This document shows, one piece after another, positions 44,148 to 54,700 of a stretch of DNA of 64,000 nucleotides (its first letter is position 1; the number at the start of each line of letters is the position of its first letter). The DNA comes from Bacillota bacterium (GTDB lineage: Bacteria; Bacillota; Clostridia; Acetivibrionales; DSM-1351). The notes beneath the pieces are model-generated. The model saw only the letters and a program-made list of their open reading frames with translations. It ran no database searches and was not told where the DNA came from. Location of the stretch: positions 1-64,000 of the forward strand of contig JAEZOA010000044.1 in NCBI GenBank assembly GCA_023441625.1. The letters run 5' to 3'. Both the position numbers and the translations under genes were made by a program.

Positions 44148-45617
44148 ATGAAAATGTTTAAAAGGAAACCATGTAATGAGGCAACATGTATTTTAAGCTA
44201 CGTAGAAAACAGGTTTGCTGGGAAGGAGCAAGAGAAACCAAGAGTTGAATATCCAATACATCTAGATGTTTTATCGTATTTTGATAAACTATTTTCCAAT
44301 GAGAAGCAAATGGGAACTTCAGCAAAGGAACTATTGGATATTACTTCATCCATGAGTAATTTTGATGTAAATATGTCTCATATTGCATATGAATTGATTG
44401 ATTTTTCTCATGAAATGGCTATCCTTAGCGAATCAAACCTTGCAATTGTTGAGCAAACTACAGCTAGCATGGACCAAGTAAATGATACTATAACCGGTGC
44501 TGCTGATATACTGGAAAAACTGGCAGCAGACTCTGAAGTGCTGGTAAAAAGTAATCATGAAAGCTTAACTCAAATTAAAGAGGTTAATGATTTAAAGGAA
44601 AATGTATTAAACGACTCAAACATTATGGGTGAGCAAATAGGTAAGCTGGTTAGTATGGCAAATAAAGTAAATGATATTGTAAATGGAGTGGCTGCCATTG
44701 CGGAACAAACTAACCTTCTTGCTTTAAATGCTTCTATTGAAGCCGCTAGGGCAGGAGAGAGCGGGCGTGGCTTTTCTGTGGTTGCTGAGGAGATTCGTAA
44801 GCTTGCAGATGGCACCAAGAAGAATCTTGAAGGAATGAATTTTTTTGTAAAGAGTATACAGGAGGCTGCTTTGGAAGGAAAAAAGAGTATGGATAATACT
44901 CTGCAGTCAACAGAAAAAATGAGCATGAAGATTGATACAATTACAGATACTATGGAAAAAAATGTAGATATGCTTCAGACGGTAATAAAAGATGTTAATG
45001 CCATTAATCAATCTATTGGAGATGTTAAAACTTCTGTTTATGAAATTAATCAAGCAATGGATTCCTCCAGTCGTGATGCTGAAAAGCTTAGCCAAATGAC
45101 ACAGCAAATTCACAATGAGGCAGTAATAAGCTCGGAACACGCTAAAAAAATATCTCAGGTTGACGATCAACTATCAAATATTGTTAAAGATATGATGAGT
45201 TCTTTGCATGGAAGTACAAATGCAATTGATAACAATGGATTTTTGAATAACATAACTAAGGCAAAAGAAGCCCATGCTAATTGGGTACATAATTTAAAAC
45301 GAATAGTTGATGAAATGAGGGTATATCCACTGCAAACCAATGGAACAAAATGTGCATTTGGACATTTTTATTATGCAATGGAGGTAACTAACCCTAAAAT
45401 TTCAGAGGACTGGAAGAAAACAGGAACAATTCACATGGAATTTCACAATCTAGGACAAAAAGTAATTGATGCCGTGAAGGAAGGGAATTCATCTCAGGCT
45501 AAAGAGTATTACCTTTCTGCAGAAAAACTCTCAAAAGAAATATTTCAATATCTGGATAAAATATCTGCAGAAGTTGAGCTTCAAACTAAAAATGGAGTCA
45601 ATATATTTAAAAATTGA
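44148..45617 (+). CDS. Soluble methyl-accepting chemotaxis protein with CZB domain
   Basis: A 489-aa chemoreceptor without membrane segments. The signalling hairpin is IAEQTNLLALNASIEAARAGESGRGFSVVAEEIRKLAD. The C-terminal CZB (chemoreceptor zinc-binding) domain has the zinc ligands in AHANWVHNL, KCAFGHFYYAM and HMEFHNLG. CZB receptors sense zinc or oxidants. ATG 44148 follows AGAGGAG. There are no che genes beside it. Confidence 0.9.
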   Translation: MKMFKRKPCNEATCILSYVENRFAGKEQEKPRVEYPIHLDVLSYFDKLFSNEKQMGTSAKELLDITSSMSNFDVNMSHIAYELIDFSHEMAILSESNLAIVEQTTASMDQVNDTITGAADILEKLAADSEVLVKSNHESLTQIKEVNDLKENVLNDSNIMGEQIGKLVSMANKVNDIVNGVAAIAEQTNLLALNASIEAARAGESGRGFSVVAEEIRKLADGTKKNLEGMNFFVKSIQEAALEGKKSMDNTLQSTEKMSMKIDTITDTMEKNVDMLQTVIKDVNAINQSIGDVKTSVYEINQAMDSSSRDAEKLSQMTQQIHNEAVISSEHAKKISQVDDQLSNIVKDMMSSLHGSTNAIDNNGFLNNITKAKEAHANWVHNLKRIVDEMRVYPLQTNGTKCAFGHFYYAMEVTNPKISEDWKKTGTIHMEFHNLGQKVIDAVKEGNSSQAKEYYLSAEKLSKEIFQYLDKISAEVELQTKNGVNIFKN

Positions 45618-45638
45618 TGTCTTTTAGAGAATGGAGTA

Positions 45639-45671
45639 TAAACAACGCAAGTTGGCAAGCCAACATTGCTT
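45639..45671. repeat. Inverted-repeat element, copy 2
   Basis: TAAACAACGCAAGTTGGCAA followed by GCCAACATTGCTT is the inverse of copy 1 at 42999-43029, with a few substitutions and a 2-nt insertion. It contains the palindrome GTTGGC-AA-GCCAAC. It lies just after the chemoreceptor gene. Confidence 0.55.
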
Positions 45672-45684
45672 ATGTTAAAAATAA

Positions 45685-45733
45685 AATTGACTCTGCTGTT
45701 ACAATCTTTGTTATTGTAGCAGCAGAGTCAATT
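45685..45733. terminator. Bidirectional-looking terminator after the CZB chemoreceptor gene
   Basis: A 21-nt stem (left arm 45685-45705 starting AATTGACTCTGCTG, right arm 45713-45733) with a single wobble and a 7-nt loop. TATTT follows and AAAATAA precedes it, giving weak U-tracts on both strands. The remaining gap to 45900 shows nothing else. Confidence 0.75.
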
Positions 45734-45900
45734 TATTTAAACAGTTTTATCTAATGGTTACCGAAGAATCTTGCTTAATAAAATGTCTTTGTGAAGTTGC
45801 TGAGAGAAAATTATGTAAACCAATCACCTTTTTTAAATCAATTCATACAATGGTATAGTACCTTGTAAAAGAATTAAAAACATGAAAAGGAGATTTATTT

Positions 45901-46299
45901 ATGGGTGAAGGAATATTTGATTACGACGAATTAAAAGCTCAATTAAAGGCTGAATTAGAGGCAGAATTAAAGGCTAAATTGGAAGCTGAACTAAAAGCAA
46001 AATTGGATGCAGAACAAGAATTTGAAGTAGAAGAGGAAGAATACCATAACCAAAAGCAAATAAATAAACAGATTAATTATACTGTTATAACACAAAAACA
46101 GTATCAAGGGCAAGCATCTGCTAATGAAGTTGAAGCAGAAAATGAAGCAGAAAATGTAGCTGTAAATGCAGCAGAAAACGAAGCAGAAAATAAAGCAAAA
46201 AACAAAGCAGAATCTGAAGCCGAAAACGAAGCTAAAAATATCGCAAAAGCTGAAAACAAAGCAGAATCTGAAAGTAAACCTAAGCCAAAGTTTATATAA
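45901..46299 (+). CDS. Low-complexity Glu/Lys/Ala-rich repeat protein
   Basis: A 132-aa protein. The first third is a Leu-Lys-Ala-Glu heptad-like run (LKAELEAELKAKLEAELKAK), predicted to be coiled coil. The middle has QINKQINYTVIT. The last half is built of Ala-Glu-Asn repeats (ENEAENVAVNAAENEAENK). Strong ribosome site AAAAGGAG. No family recognised. It may be a spore surface or adhesive protein, with the next gene as a partner. Long frames on the opposite strand are shadows. Confidence 0.6.
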   Translation: MGEGIFDYDELKAQLKAELEAELKAKLEAELKAKLDAEQEFEVEEEEYHNQKQINKQINYTVITQKQYQGQASANEVEAENEAENVAVNAAENEAENKAKNKAESEAENEAKNIAKAENKAESESKPKPKFI

Positions 46300-46385
46300 A
46301 TTAGAAAGAGAAACAGGGGGGATATTCCCCTCTGCTACATAAAGTAATAAAGAAATTATAGCAAAATAGGAGATGGAGCAGAGCA

Positions 46386-46841
46386 ATGGAAGTACAAAAT
46401 GAGTTAATTGAAGAGAAGAAAAAACCTAAAAAAGTTGCTGAAAAAAACAAAGGGAGTCTGAAGAAGGAAAGTATTCAGTATAATGCGCAAGACTTGGATC
46501 AGGAGCAAAAGGTTGATGTAAATCCCGTACAATTAAATACTCAAAATCTTCACGTCCTTGTAAAGAACGAAAATTACTCTGGTAAAATAACTGGAACTAC
46601 ATATCTAGAGGAAAATAAAGAAACTTTAATTGATGTAAATATACACTTGTTTTTTGGTCATGACCTTAAATTTCCGGTATACAAGACGAAATCAGATAAT
46701 AATGGGAACTTTATTATAGAAGACCTACCTTCAGGCTATTATACTTTAGTTGCAAAATCGGGAGAAGGTCTGAAATATCAGTCCCATTATATTAAGGTTT
46801 TACCTTGCCAGAATGTACATCAATCTATATTATTAAAGTAA
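46386..46841 (+). CDS. Carboxypeptidase-regulatory-like beta-sandwich protein
   Basis: A 151-aa protein with a Lys/Glu-rich N-terminus and a C-terminal beta-sandwich (about 65-150: SGKITGTTYLEENKETLIDV; KTKSDNNGNFIIEDLPSGYY). The DNNGNF and SGYYTL motifs are characteristic of CarboxypepD_reg/SdrD-B-like domains. It has no signal peptide. A small GC-rich hairpin (46313-46333) separates it from the low-complexity gene. Confidence 0.7.
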   Translation: MEVQNELIEEKKKPKKVAEKNKGSLKKESIQYNAQDLDQEQKVDVNPVQLNTQNLHVLVKNENYSGKITGTTYLEENKETLIDVNIHLFFGHDLKFPVYKTKSDNNGNFIIEDLPSGYYTLVAKSGEGLKYQSHYIKVLPCQNVHQSILLK

Positions 46842-46900
46842 TATACTAACGCGCCACAAATTAAAGAAAATTTCAAATGAGAAAAGAAAGAGATGCATAG

Positions 46901-48346
46901 ATGACAAAAGTTAATTTTAGTGACTATCACTTAAGCAGTGAACTACTTAAAGCAATTAATATGTTAAATTTCAAAAGTCCTACAAAAGTACAGAAGCAGG
47001 TTATACCAGCAGTAATAGAACAGAAAGATATCATAGTAAAGTCACAAACTGGAAGTGGAAAGACAGCCGCCTTTGCCATTCCTATTTGCCATATGGTAGA
47101 TTGGGAAGAAAATAAGCCTCAGGCATTAGTACTCACACCAACAAGGGAGCTTGCTATTCAAGTTAAAGAGGATATTTTTAATATAGGAAGATTTAAAAGG
47201 CTCAAAGTAGCTGCAATCTATGGAAAATCCCCTTTCTATAATCAAGAAAAAGAACTTAAACAAAAAACACACGTTGTGGTTGGTACTCCGGGTCGTACTA
47301 TAGATCATTTAGAGAGGGGAACCTTTGACATATCTAACATTAAATATCTTGTTATAGATGAAGCAGACGAAATGCTTAACATGGGCTTCATAGAGCAAAT
47401 TGAAACCATAATAGCTAGCCTGCCAAAAGAGCGAGTGACTATATTGTTGTCAGCTACTATGCCCACAGATATAAAGAACCTGTGTGACAAATATATGAAT
47501 TTGCCTTTGTTTGTTGAAATAGAAGAGCAAACTTCATCTACGCAGAAGATATACCAAGAAAGATATAGCGTGGAACAAAAGGACAAAATGGCACTTTTAA
47601 GAGATATCACAATAGTTGAAAATCCAGATAGCTGTATGATATTTTGTAATACAAAGCAGAGGGTGGATGAGGTGTATTTTGAGCTGACAAAGCTTAAATA
47701 TTCTTGTCAGAAAATCCATGGTGGTATGGAACAGCAAGATAGACTTCGTGTTATGAATGATTTTAAGCAAGGGTATTTCAGATATCTGGTGGCTACAGAT
47801 GTTGCTGCTAGAGGAATAGATATAGATGACATTACACTTGTGATTAATTATGATATACCACAAGAGAGCGAAAGCTATGTTCATAGGATTGGAAGAACAG
47901 GACGTGTAGGCAAGGAAGGTAAAGCAATTACTTTTATATCACAAAATGAAGATAAATTTTTAAAAGATATTCAAAGATATATCGGTAAGGAGATCCCACT
48001 CAAGAGTAAACCTGAAAAAGAAACTGTAAATGGCTTCAAACAAGAATTTGTTGAAAAAATAAATTCTGCACCTGAACTAAAAGAAACAAAGGGCGCACAG
48101 CTAAATAAAGAAATTATTAAATTGCATATCAATGCTGGTAAGAAGACAAAGATGAGACCTGTTGACATCGTTGGTACACTTTGCAATATAAAAGGCATGT
48201 CAGCAGCTGATATAGGAATTATAAATATAGTGGATGTTTCAACTTTTGTAGAGATATTGAATAATAAAGGCGAGATGGTATATAGAGAACTGCAAACCAC
48301 ACCAATCAAGGGTAGAATACGAAGGGTGAGTAAAGTGGATGTATAA
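46901..48346 (+). CDS. dbpA: DEAD-box RNA helicase (DbpA/YxiN type)
   Basis: A 481-aa ATP-dependent RNA helicase. It has the Q motif (FKSPTKVQKQVIP), SQTGSGKTAA, PTRELAIQ, VGTPGR, DEADEM, SAT, ATDVAARGIDID and HRIGRTGRVG. The C-terminal ~75 residues are a DbpA-type RNA-binding domain (LHINAGKKTKMRPVDIVGTL), which binds 23S rRNA helix 92. It probably acts in ribosome assembly. Confidence 0.9.
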   Translation: MTKVNFSDYHLSSELLKAINMLNFKSPTKVQKQVIPAVIEQKDIIVKSQTGSGKTAAFAIPICHMVDWEENKPQALVLTPTRELAIQVKEDIFNIGRFKRLKVAAIYGKSPFYNQEKELKQKTHVVVGTPGRTIDHLERGTFDISNIKYLVIDEADEMLNMGFIEQIETIIASLPKERVTILLSATMPTDIKNLCDKYMNLPLFVEIEEQTSSTQKIYQERYSVEQKDKMALLRDITIVENPDSCMIFCNTKQRVDEVYFELTKLKYSCQKIHGGMEQQDRLRVMNDFKQGYFRYLVATDVAARGIDIDDITLVINYDIPQESESYVHRIGRTGRVGKEGKAITFISQNEDKFLKDIQRYIGKEIPLKSKPEKETVNGFKQEFVEKINSAPELKETKGAQLNKEIIKLHINAGKKTKMRPVDIVGTLCNIKGMSAADIGIINIVDVSTFVEILNNKGEMVYRELQTTPIKGRIRRVSKVDV

Positions 48347-48478
48347 AATAAAATACAATTATAATAAAAAACGTTCAATATATTGGTAAAATAAGATTAA
48401 AAACATGTAGCCAAAAAGCTCCTATTAACATAACATATTAATACTGGATTTTAGAATATAATGTTAGGGGCGGATAAA

Positions 48479-49756
48479 ATGAACCAAGTAAAGATACAAA
48501 AAACTAGTTATCGTTGGGTTCCAGTTATAGCAAGTATTGCAATTCAAATGTGTTTAGGTACAGCTTATATTTGGAGCGTATTTCAATCGTACTTAATTAT
48601 AGGGAAATCAACACCAGAAGCATTGTTTGAGTGGCCGGCAACATATGGAACTCTGGCGTATGCATTACTACTTGGAGTGTTAACTTTTGGTAGTACCATT
48701 GGTGGTAGAATTCAAGATAAATTAAGAAATCCAAGAGCAGTTATTATTGCAGGAGGTATTATACTGGGGGTAGGATTTTTCCTCGCCCAATTTACAACTG
48801 AATCAACACCTTGGTTACTATGGATCACATATGGAATTTTAGGTGGCTTTGGAATGGGGATGGCATATACCACAACAATTTCAACTTGTCAAAAATGGTT
48901 CCCAGACCGCAGAGGGTTAGTTACTGGAATAATTGTTGCAGCTCTTGGCTTTGGTGGACTAGTATTTACACCAGTAGCAGAAGCACTTATAAGTCAAGTT
49001 GGTGTTTTAAAAACCTTTGCAGTTTTTGGTGTTATATTTGTAGTTGTTACAGTTATAGGATCATTATTTATAAAAAATCCACCTGAAGGCTTTAAACCAG
49101 AAGGTTGGACACCATCAATAAAAAAGACTACGCATATAGTGCAGGATTTTACTCCTAGTCAAGTTTTAAAAACGCCACAGTTTTATCTAGTTACGCTAGC
49201 TCTTATGTGTGCTACTGCAGCAGGTTCAATGATGATTCCAATGGCAAAAATACTAGGCTTACAGCCTGACAGTGGTTTGTCAGCAAGTGCAGCTATTGCC
49301 GGAGTAATGATTATTTCTGGTTGTAATTCATTTGGAAGAGTATTTTGGGGATGGATATCTGATAAGATTGGAAGAAAGCAAACAATATTGATTCTCCTGC
49401 TCTTGGCTGGTGCTTCGATTATAGGGGTAGCTTTTGCAAAAGCATATTTAATGCTGGTATTTATTGCGATAATCGGTTTTTCCTATGGTGGATTTCTTGG
49501 AGTATTCCCAGCATTGACAGCTGACTTCTGGGGGACTAAAAATGGCGCACAGATATATGGTATGGTTCTGTTAGGCTTTGGTGCAGGAGCGGTAGCTTCA
49601 TCATATATAATAGCATACTTTAGTAAAACAAAAGCATTTACCTCAGCTTTCATAATAGCTGCCATTGCATCAGTTGTAGGAATAGTAATAATTTCCTTAG
49701 TTAAGGCCCCCAAAGCAATAACTCGGGAAGTTGAAAAAGAAAAAGTAAGCATCTAA
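48479..49756 (+). CDS. OFA-family MFS transporter
   Basis: A 425-aa, twelve-helix transporter. RWVPVIASIAIQMCLGTAYIWSVFQSYL and GGFGMGMAYTTTISTCQKWFPDRRGL match the oxalate/formate antiporter (OFA) group. The substrate could be oxalate, formate, lactate or another carboxylate. I start at ATG 48479 (ribosome site AGGGGCGG). Confidence 0.85.
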   Translation: MNQVKIQKTSYRWVPVIASIAIQMCLGTAYIWSVFQSYLIIGKSTPEALFEWPATYGTLAYALLLGVLTFGSTIGGRIQDKLRNPRAVIIAGGIILGVGFFLAQFTTESTPWLLWITYGILGGFGMGMAYTTTISTCQKWFPDRRGLVTGIIVAALGFGGLVFTPVAEALISQVGVLKTFAVFGVIFVVVTVIGSLFIKNPPEGFKPEGWTPSIKKTTHIVQDFTPSQVLKTPQFYLVTLALMCATAAGSMMIPMAKILGLQPDSGLSASAAIAGVMIISGCNSFGRVFWGWISDKIGRKQTILILLLLAGASIIGVAFAKAYLMLVFIAIIGFSYGGFLGVFPALTADFWGTKNGAQIYGMVLLGFGAGAVASSYIIAYFSKTKAFTSAFIIAAIASVVGIVIISLVKAPKAITREVEKEKVSI

Positions 49757-49805
49757 GCAAACCAGCAAGGATTTAAATAATAAGGTTTTTAATAAGGTTA
49801 AAACA

Positions 49806-49840
49806 AAAGCGATGGGATTTAGCAGTCCTATCGCTTTTTT
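49806..49840 (+). terminator. Rho-independent terminator
   Basis: AAAGCGATGGGA pairs with TCCTATCGCTTT across an 8-nt loop and ends in TTTTTT. It terminates the OFA transporter gene. The remaining 120 bp to the cvfB start is A+T rich. Confidence 0.9.
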
Positions 49841-49964
49841 ATAATTAAATCTTTGTCTTATTAATATAATACGTTATAATTTAAAGGTATGGAAATATAA
49901 AATAAATATAAAGGATAATACATAAAAAATAACTAATAATATTAAAAGAGAAGGAATAAAAACT

Positions 49965-50804
49965 ATGGTTGAATTAGGCGAAATACAGAGTTTGCAAGTA
50001 ATCAGAAAGACTTCAATTGGGGTATATCTTAACACAAAAAATAGTAATGACAAGGATGATATCTTACTACCGAAAAGTCAAGTATCAGAGGGGACGGAAG
50101 TAGGAGATGAAATTGAAGTATTTGTTTATAAAGATTCTGAGGATAGAATAATTGCAACGGTAAAAAAACCCATGCTGACAGTTGGTAAATTAGCGTCACT
50201 AAAAGTAGTGGAAAATACAAAAATAGGTGCCTTTTTGGATTGGGGCTTGGAGAAAGACTTGCTATTGCCCTTTAAGGAACAGGTGGGTAAGGTTGTAGAA
50301 GGTGGTAAATATCTGGTAGGCTTGTATGTAGATAGCAGCAATAGGCTATGTGCAACTATGAATATATACGATATGCTTAGTTATAAATCCCCTTATAAGG
50401 AAAAGGACAGAGTTCATGGTACAATCTATAACATAAGCAAGGAGCTAGGAGCATTTGTAGCTGTTGACGATAAGTATCAAGGCTTGATTCCTAGTAAGGA
50501 ATTTTATGGTAATTATATGGAAGGTGATTCTATAGAAGCAAGAGTTAAAAGAGTAAGACAGGACGGAAAATTAGAATTAAGTATAAGACAAGAGGCTTAT
50601 GTTGAAATAGAGGGCGATGCTCAAAAAATTATGAATAGAATGAAGGCAGATGGTGGTAAACTTTCACTGAACGATAAAAGCTCGCCTGAAAAAATCAAAG
50701 CTGAGCTTAATATGAGTAAGGCAGCATTTAAAAGAGCTGTTGGAAGGCTTCTAAAAGAGGGGGCAATAAAAATCACAGATAATGGTATTGAAATGATGTG
50801 GTAA
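49965..50804 (+). CDS. cvfB: CvfB-like S1 RNA-binding protein
   Basis: A 279-aa RNA-binding protein with tandem S1-like domains (residues ~5-65, 70-130 and 145-212) and a C-terminal winged helix (about 225-279, MSKAAFKRAVGRLLKEGAIKI). It matches the CvfB/YitL family, a post-transcriptional regulator in Firmicutes. It is a single gene with ribosome site AGAAGGA. Confidence 0.85.
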   Translation: MVELGEIQSLQVIRKTSIGVYLNTKNSNDKDDILLPKSQVSEGTEVGDEIEVFVYKDSEDRIIATVKKPMLTVGKLASLKVVENTKIGAFLDWGLEKDLLLPFKEQVGKVVEGGKYLVGLYVDSSNRLCATMNIYDMLSYKSPYKEKDRVHGTIYNISKELGAFVAVDDKYQGLIPSKEFYGNYMEGDSIEARVKRVRQDGKLELSIRQEAYVEIEGDAQKIMNRMKADGGKLSLNDKSSPEKIKAELNMSKAAFKRAVGRLLKEGAIKITDNGIEMMW

Positions 50805-50906
50805 TAACAGATATACACAAATAAAATGAAATAAGATGATAATAAAATAAGTTTTCGGAAAATCTAAATTTGAGAACTTATTAAAATGCAAATGGAGGTA
50901 TTAGCA

Positions 50907-51284
50907 ATGGGATTTATGGATGGTTTACTTGGGAATGCATCAGAAATTAAAATCCAGGATGTTCAGAAGGAATTGGGTCATCTTTTAGCAAGTGGTGAAC
51001 AAATCGAAAAGGCTTATAAGCTTATTCGTGACCTTTTTATCTTCACGGATAAAAGACTAATATTAGTAGACAAACAAGGAGTAACAGGAAAAAAGGTTGA
51101 ATATCATTCTATACCCTATAAAAATATAATTCATTTCAGCATAGAAACAGCAGGTCACTTTGACTTAGATGCTGAATTAAAAATCTGGCTTTCGGGCTCA
51201 CAGCTACCAATTCAAAAGCAGTTTAATAAAAGTCTAAACATCTATGAAGTGCAAAGTGTGTTAGCCGGTTATATATTAAAATAA
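50907..51284 (+). CDS. PH-domain (YvbH-type bacterial PH) protein
   Basis: A 125-aa bacterial PH domain (GLLGNASEIKIQDVQKELGH ... RDLFIFTDKRLILVDKQGV). These domains form membrane-associated or oligomeric assemblies of unknown role. ATG 50907 is chosen because GGAGG stands upstream; an earlier ATG at 50886 gives an extra seven residues. Confidence 0.8.
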   Translation: MGFMDGLLGNASEIKIQDVQKELGHLLASGEQIEKAYKLIRDLFIFTDKRLILVDKQGVTGKKVEYHSIPYKNIIHFSIETAGHFDLDAELKIWLSGSQLPIQKQFNKSLNIYEVQSVLAGYILK

Positions 51285-51298
51285 AAAGTGAAGCAGCT

Positions 51299-51481
51299 AA
51301 CTTATACTTGCAAAAGTACAAAGTAATTGCTGAAATAGGCTGGGTCACCACAAGCATTTTTGCTGTCGCAGAACCAATGTTTGTAAGGATTCTGCGACGT
51401 TCGATTTGACAGCTAAAACACTTGTGTTTCACCTACAATTTCAGCATTTACTTTTAACTGAGCTTCCCATTGGTATAAGTT
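51299..51481. repeat. 183-bp fold-back (nested inverted repeat)
   Basis: Several nested arms pair. AACTTATAC (51299-51307) pairs with GTATAAGTT (51473-51481). AAAGTAATTGCTGAAAT (51320-51336) pairs with 51438-51454 with one mismatch. TTTTTGCTGTC (51357-51367) pairs with GACAGCTAAAA (51408-51418) with one mismatch. GTCGCAGAA (51365-51373) pairs with TTCTGCGAC (51390-51398). It has no ORF. It may be a MITE-like element or a structured RNA. The rest of the 51285-51780 gap is A+T rich. Confidence 0.65.
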
Positions 51482-51780
51482 GTACTCACGTATATTAAAA
51501 CATAAACTTTTTCTCGTATATTTTATTTTGTTTTTCGACAGCCCAGTTTTTTCAAATCACCTTTTAAATCATCAGCAAGATCAGAAAAGTCCAAAAGTCT
51601 CGGAGGTCCAAATATAACGTTGGATTATATACATTATTAGAGTATTATGCTATAATGTGGTAAATTTGCTGCGCTATAGTTATAAACTTCAACGGGCTAA
51701 TAAAAATAATATGGTTTTAAGAGAGTTTTTACAATAAAAGATCCATTTAATTTACTTTAACTGTGAAGGGGTTAGTGAGT

Positions 51781-54700
51781 ATGAATAAAAAAATTGAAAT
51801 TGAAGGTGCGTATGGCAGAGTTGTTAATTTTGCGATGCAACAAAACTATGTTCCTATTGTAAAAAAGCTAATAGTAAAAAACCTTAGCGATGAAGATATT
51901 AGTAACTTGGAAATTATAATTACAGTAGAACCAGAATTCGCATTTGAATGGAAAACTAATATTTCAATTATTTCAGCTTTACAGGCAATAGAATTAGATG
52001 TTGTAGACATTAATTTATCCCCAAACTTTTTATATGGTTTAACTGAAAAAATGGCTGGAACAATTTTTGTTAAGGCAAAACTTGGTGAAGAAGTACTTGT
52101 AAATATTGTTCAAGGGATAGATGTTTTGGCATATGATGAGTGGAGTGGCTCGTTGATTATGCCAGAGATAATCTCTGCATTTATAACTCCAAATCACCCT
52201 AAGATAACTGAGATAATTATAAAGGCCAGTAAGATTCTAAAGCAATGGTGTGAAAACCCTTCATTTACAGGCTATCAGAGTAACAATCCTAATACAGTAA
52301 AAATGCAAATGGCTGCAATATATACAGTACTACAAAATGAAAATATATCTTATTGTGTACCACCAGCAAGTTATGAAATAATAGGACAAAGAGTACGTCA
52401 TTGTGATAGTGTTTTTGAACAAAGGATGGGCACCTGTCTTGATTTATCGCTTTTATATGCAAGCTGTATAGAAGCAGTTGGTTTACATCCATTAATTATT
52501 TTCTTGAAAGGCCATGCGTTTGTTGGGTGCTGGCTTGAAGATGAATGCTTTGCTGAATGTGTACAGGACGATATTTCTATGATAACTAAAAGAACAGCTC
52601 AAGGTATTAATGAGATTTGTTTAGTTGAGTGTACTGGTTTTGTGGCAGGGAAATTTCTAATGTTTGATGATGCTGTTAAAGCAGGTAATAATAACCTATC
52701 TGATATTAGTAAGTTTGAATTTATCGTTGATGTAAAACGTACACGAGGAAGTGGTATAAGGCCAATACCACAACGTAAGACTTCAGATGACGGAAGATAT
52801 AATTTTGAAAAATTAGAACTTCTACATAGCGAATACAGCGATAAAGTAAAGATTGGAAATTCTCCAGAGGAGCTTGAGCTATTTGGGAAAATAGAGAATG
52901 TGGAACATATTGAAGTGACACGTCAACAAATTTGGGAACGAAAGCTTTTAGATTTAAGCCTAAGAAACACGTTAGTAAGCTTTCGAGTTACTAGAACTAC
53001 TATTCAGTTAATGGTTAATCAATTAAGTGAGCTAGAGGATGCATTAGCAAGTGGACAAGAGTTTCAAGTAATGGCAAAACCAAAGGAGTGGGACAATACA
53101 CTCAGGGATTCTAAAATATATTCCACTGAGAATCAAACTACACTTCTAGAAAGCATAGCTAAGACTGAATTTGAAAATAAAAGAATAAGAACTTTTATAG
53201 AAGAAAACGAAGTAGAATATGCTATTACTAACCTATATCGTCAAGCAAGAATAAGCCTTGAGGAGAATGGTACCAATACTCTTTATTTGGCACTGGGCTT
53301 TTTGAAATGGTATGAGTCTAATGTAAGTGAAAAAGAAAGATATGCACCTATTGTTTTAATTCCCATTGATATTGTTAGAAAATCTGCTCAGAAAGGCTAT
53401 GTAATACGTATACGCGATGAAGAACCACAAATGAATATTACATTGCTTGAAATGCTCCGACAGGATTTTGGTTTAACAATAGGAGGCTTGGATCCACTTC
53501 CAACAGATGATAGTGGTATTAATCTGAAAACGGTATTCAACACAATCCGTCAGGCTATTATGGGAAAATCTAGATGGGATGTGGAAGAATTAGCCTTTAT
53601 AGGATTGTTTTCTTTTAGCCAATTTATAATGTGGAACGATATTTGTAATAGGTCAGAGGATTTAAAGAAAAATAAAATTGTCGCAAGCTTATTGTCAGGA
53701 AAGATGGAATGGGAGCCAAACGAAGAATTCCAAGCTCCAGACACATTAGATGATATCTTTACGCCACTAGATGTAGCAGTACCTATTAGCGCTGATTCAA
53801 CGCAGTTGTCAGCCATCTGTGAAGCTGGTAAGGGAAATAGCTTTGTATTGCATGGGCCTCCGGGGACAGGTAAATCACAAACAATAACAAATATTATTGC
53901 CAATGCCTTATTTCAAGGGAAATCTGTCTTGTTTATAGCTGAAAAAATGGCGGCTCTTTCTGTTGTACAAAAAAGATTGGAGTCAATAGGACTAGCTCCG
54001 TTTTGCTTGGAATTGCATTCAAATAAGGCAAAAAAGAAGGATGTATTAGAACAGTTAGAAGAGGCTCTTGAAATTGGAAAAATTAAATCACCACAAGAGT
54101 ATGAGGAGAAGGCTAACCGCATATATGATCTGAGAAAGAAATTAAATATTGTTGTTAAGGCTATACATAAAAAACAAGGTTTCGGTTTTTCGCTTTATGA
54201 GGCCATTACTTGTTTTGAACAATATAAGGATTATGCTGACTGTATAAAATTTACACAGGACCAAATTAAAGCTCTGACGCCCCAAAAATATATGCAGTGG
54301 ATTGATTTATTAGGTCAACTGAAGGTTGTAGGGAAAGAATGTGGCAGTGCTTACAATAATCCATTATATGAACTTGCCAACTGTACATATTCTCAAGATA
54401 CAAAGGGCGAAATAGAAGACAGGATAAAAGACTATGTGGCAGCTATCAATAACTTACATATTGAACTCTCAAAACTAGGTAATATATTAGATTTAAAAAA
54501 TATTGGTACCTACACTCAGACTAGTGCAGTAATAAAACTAATTAAGCAGTTAGAAAACATAGCTTATATACCAGCCAAGCTATTTGAAAGTCAGGAGCTT
54601 TCCTTACTAAAAGATAAGGTTACACAGGTATGTGAAGCTGGGCAAAAACGGGATGAGCTTGAAAGACAGCTTACTTCAGTTTTTTCAGAGGAAATTCTGA

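Noticed and set aside
45991..46386. 131-aa minus-strand ORF, strongly hydrophobic
   Set aside because: It is the complement of the Glu/Lys/Ala repeat gene; its Phe/Cys-rich sequence is a by-product of that composition.
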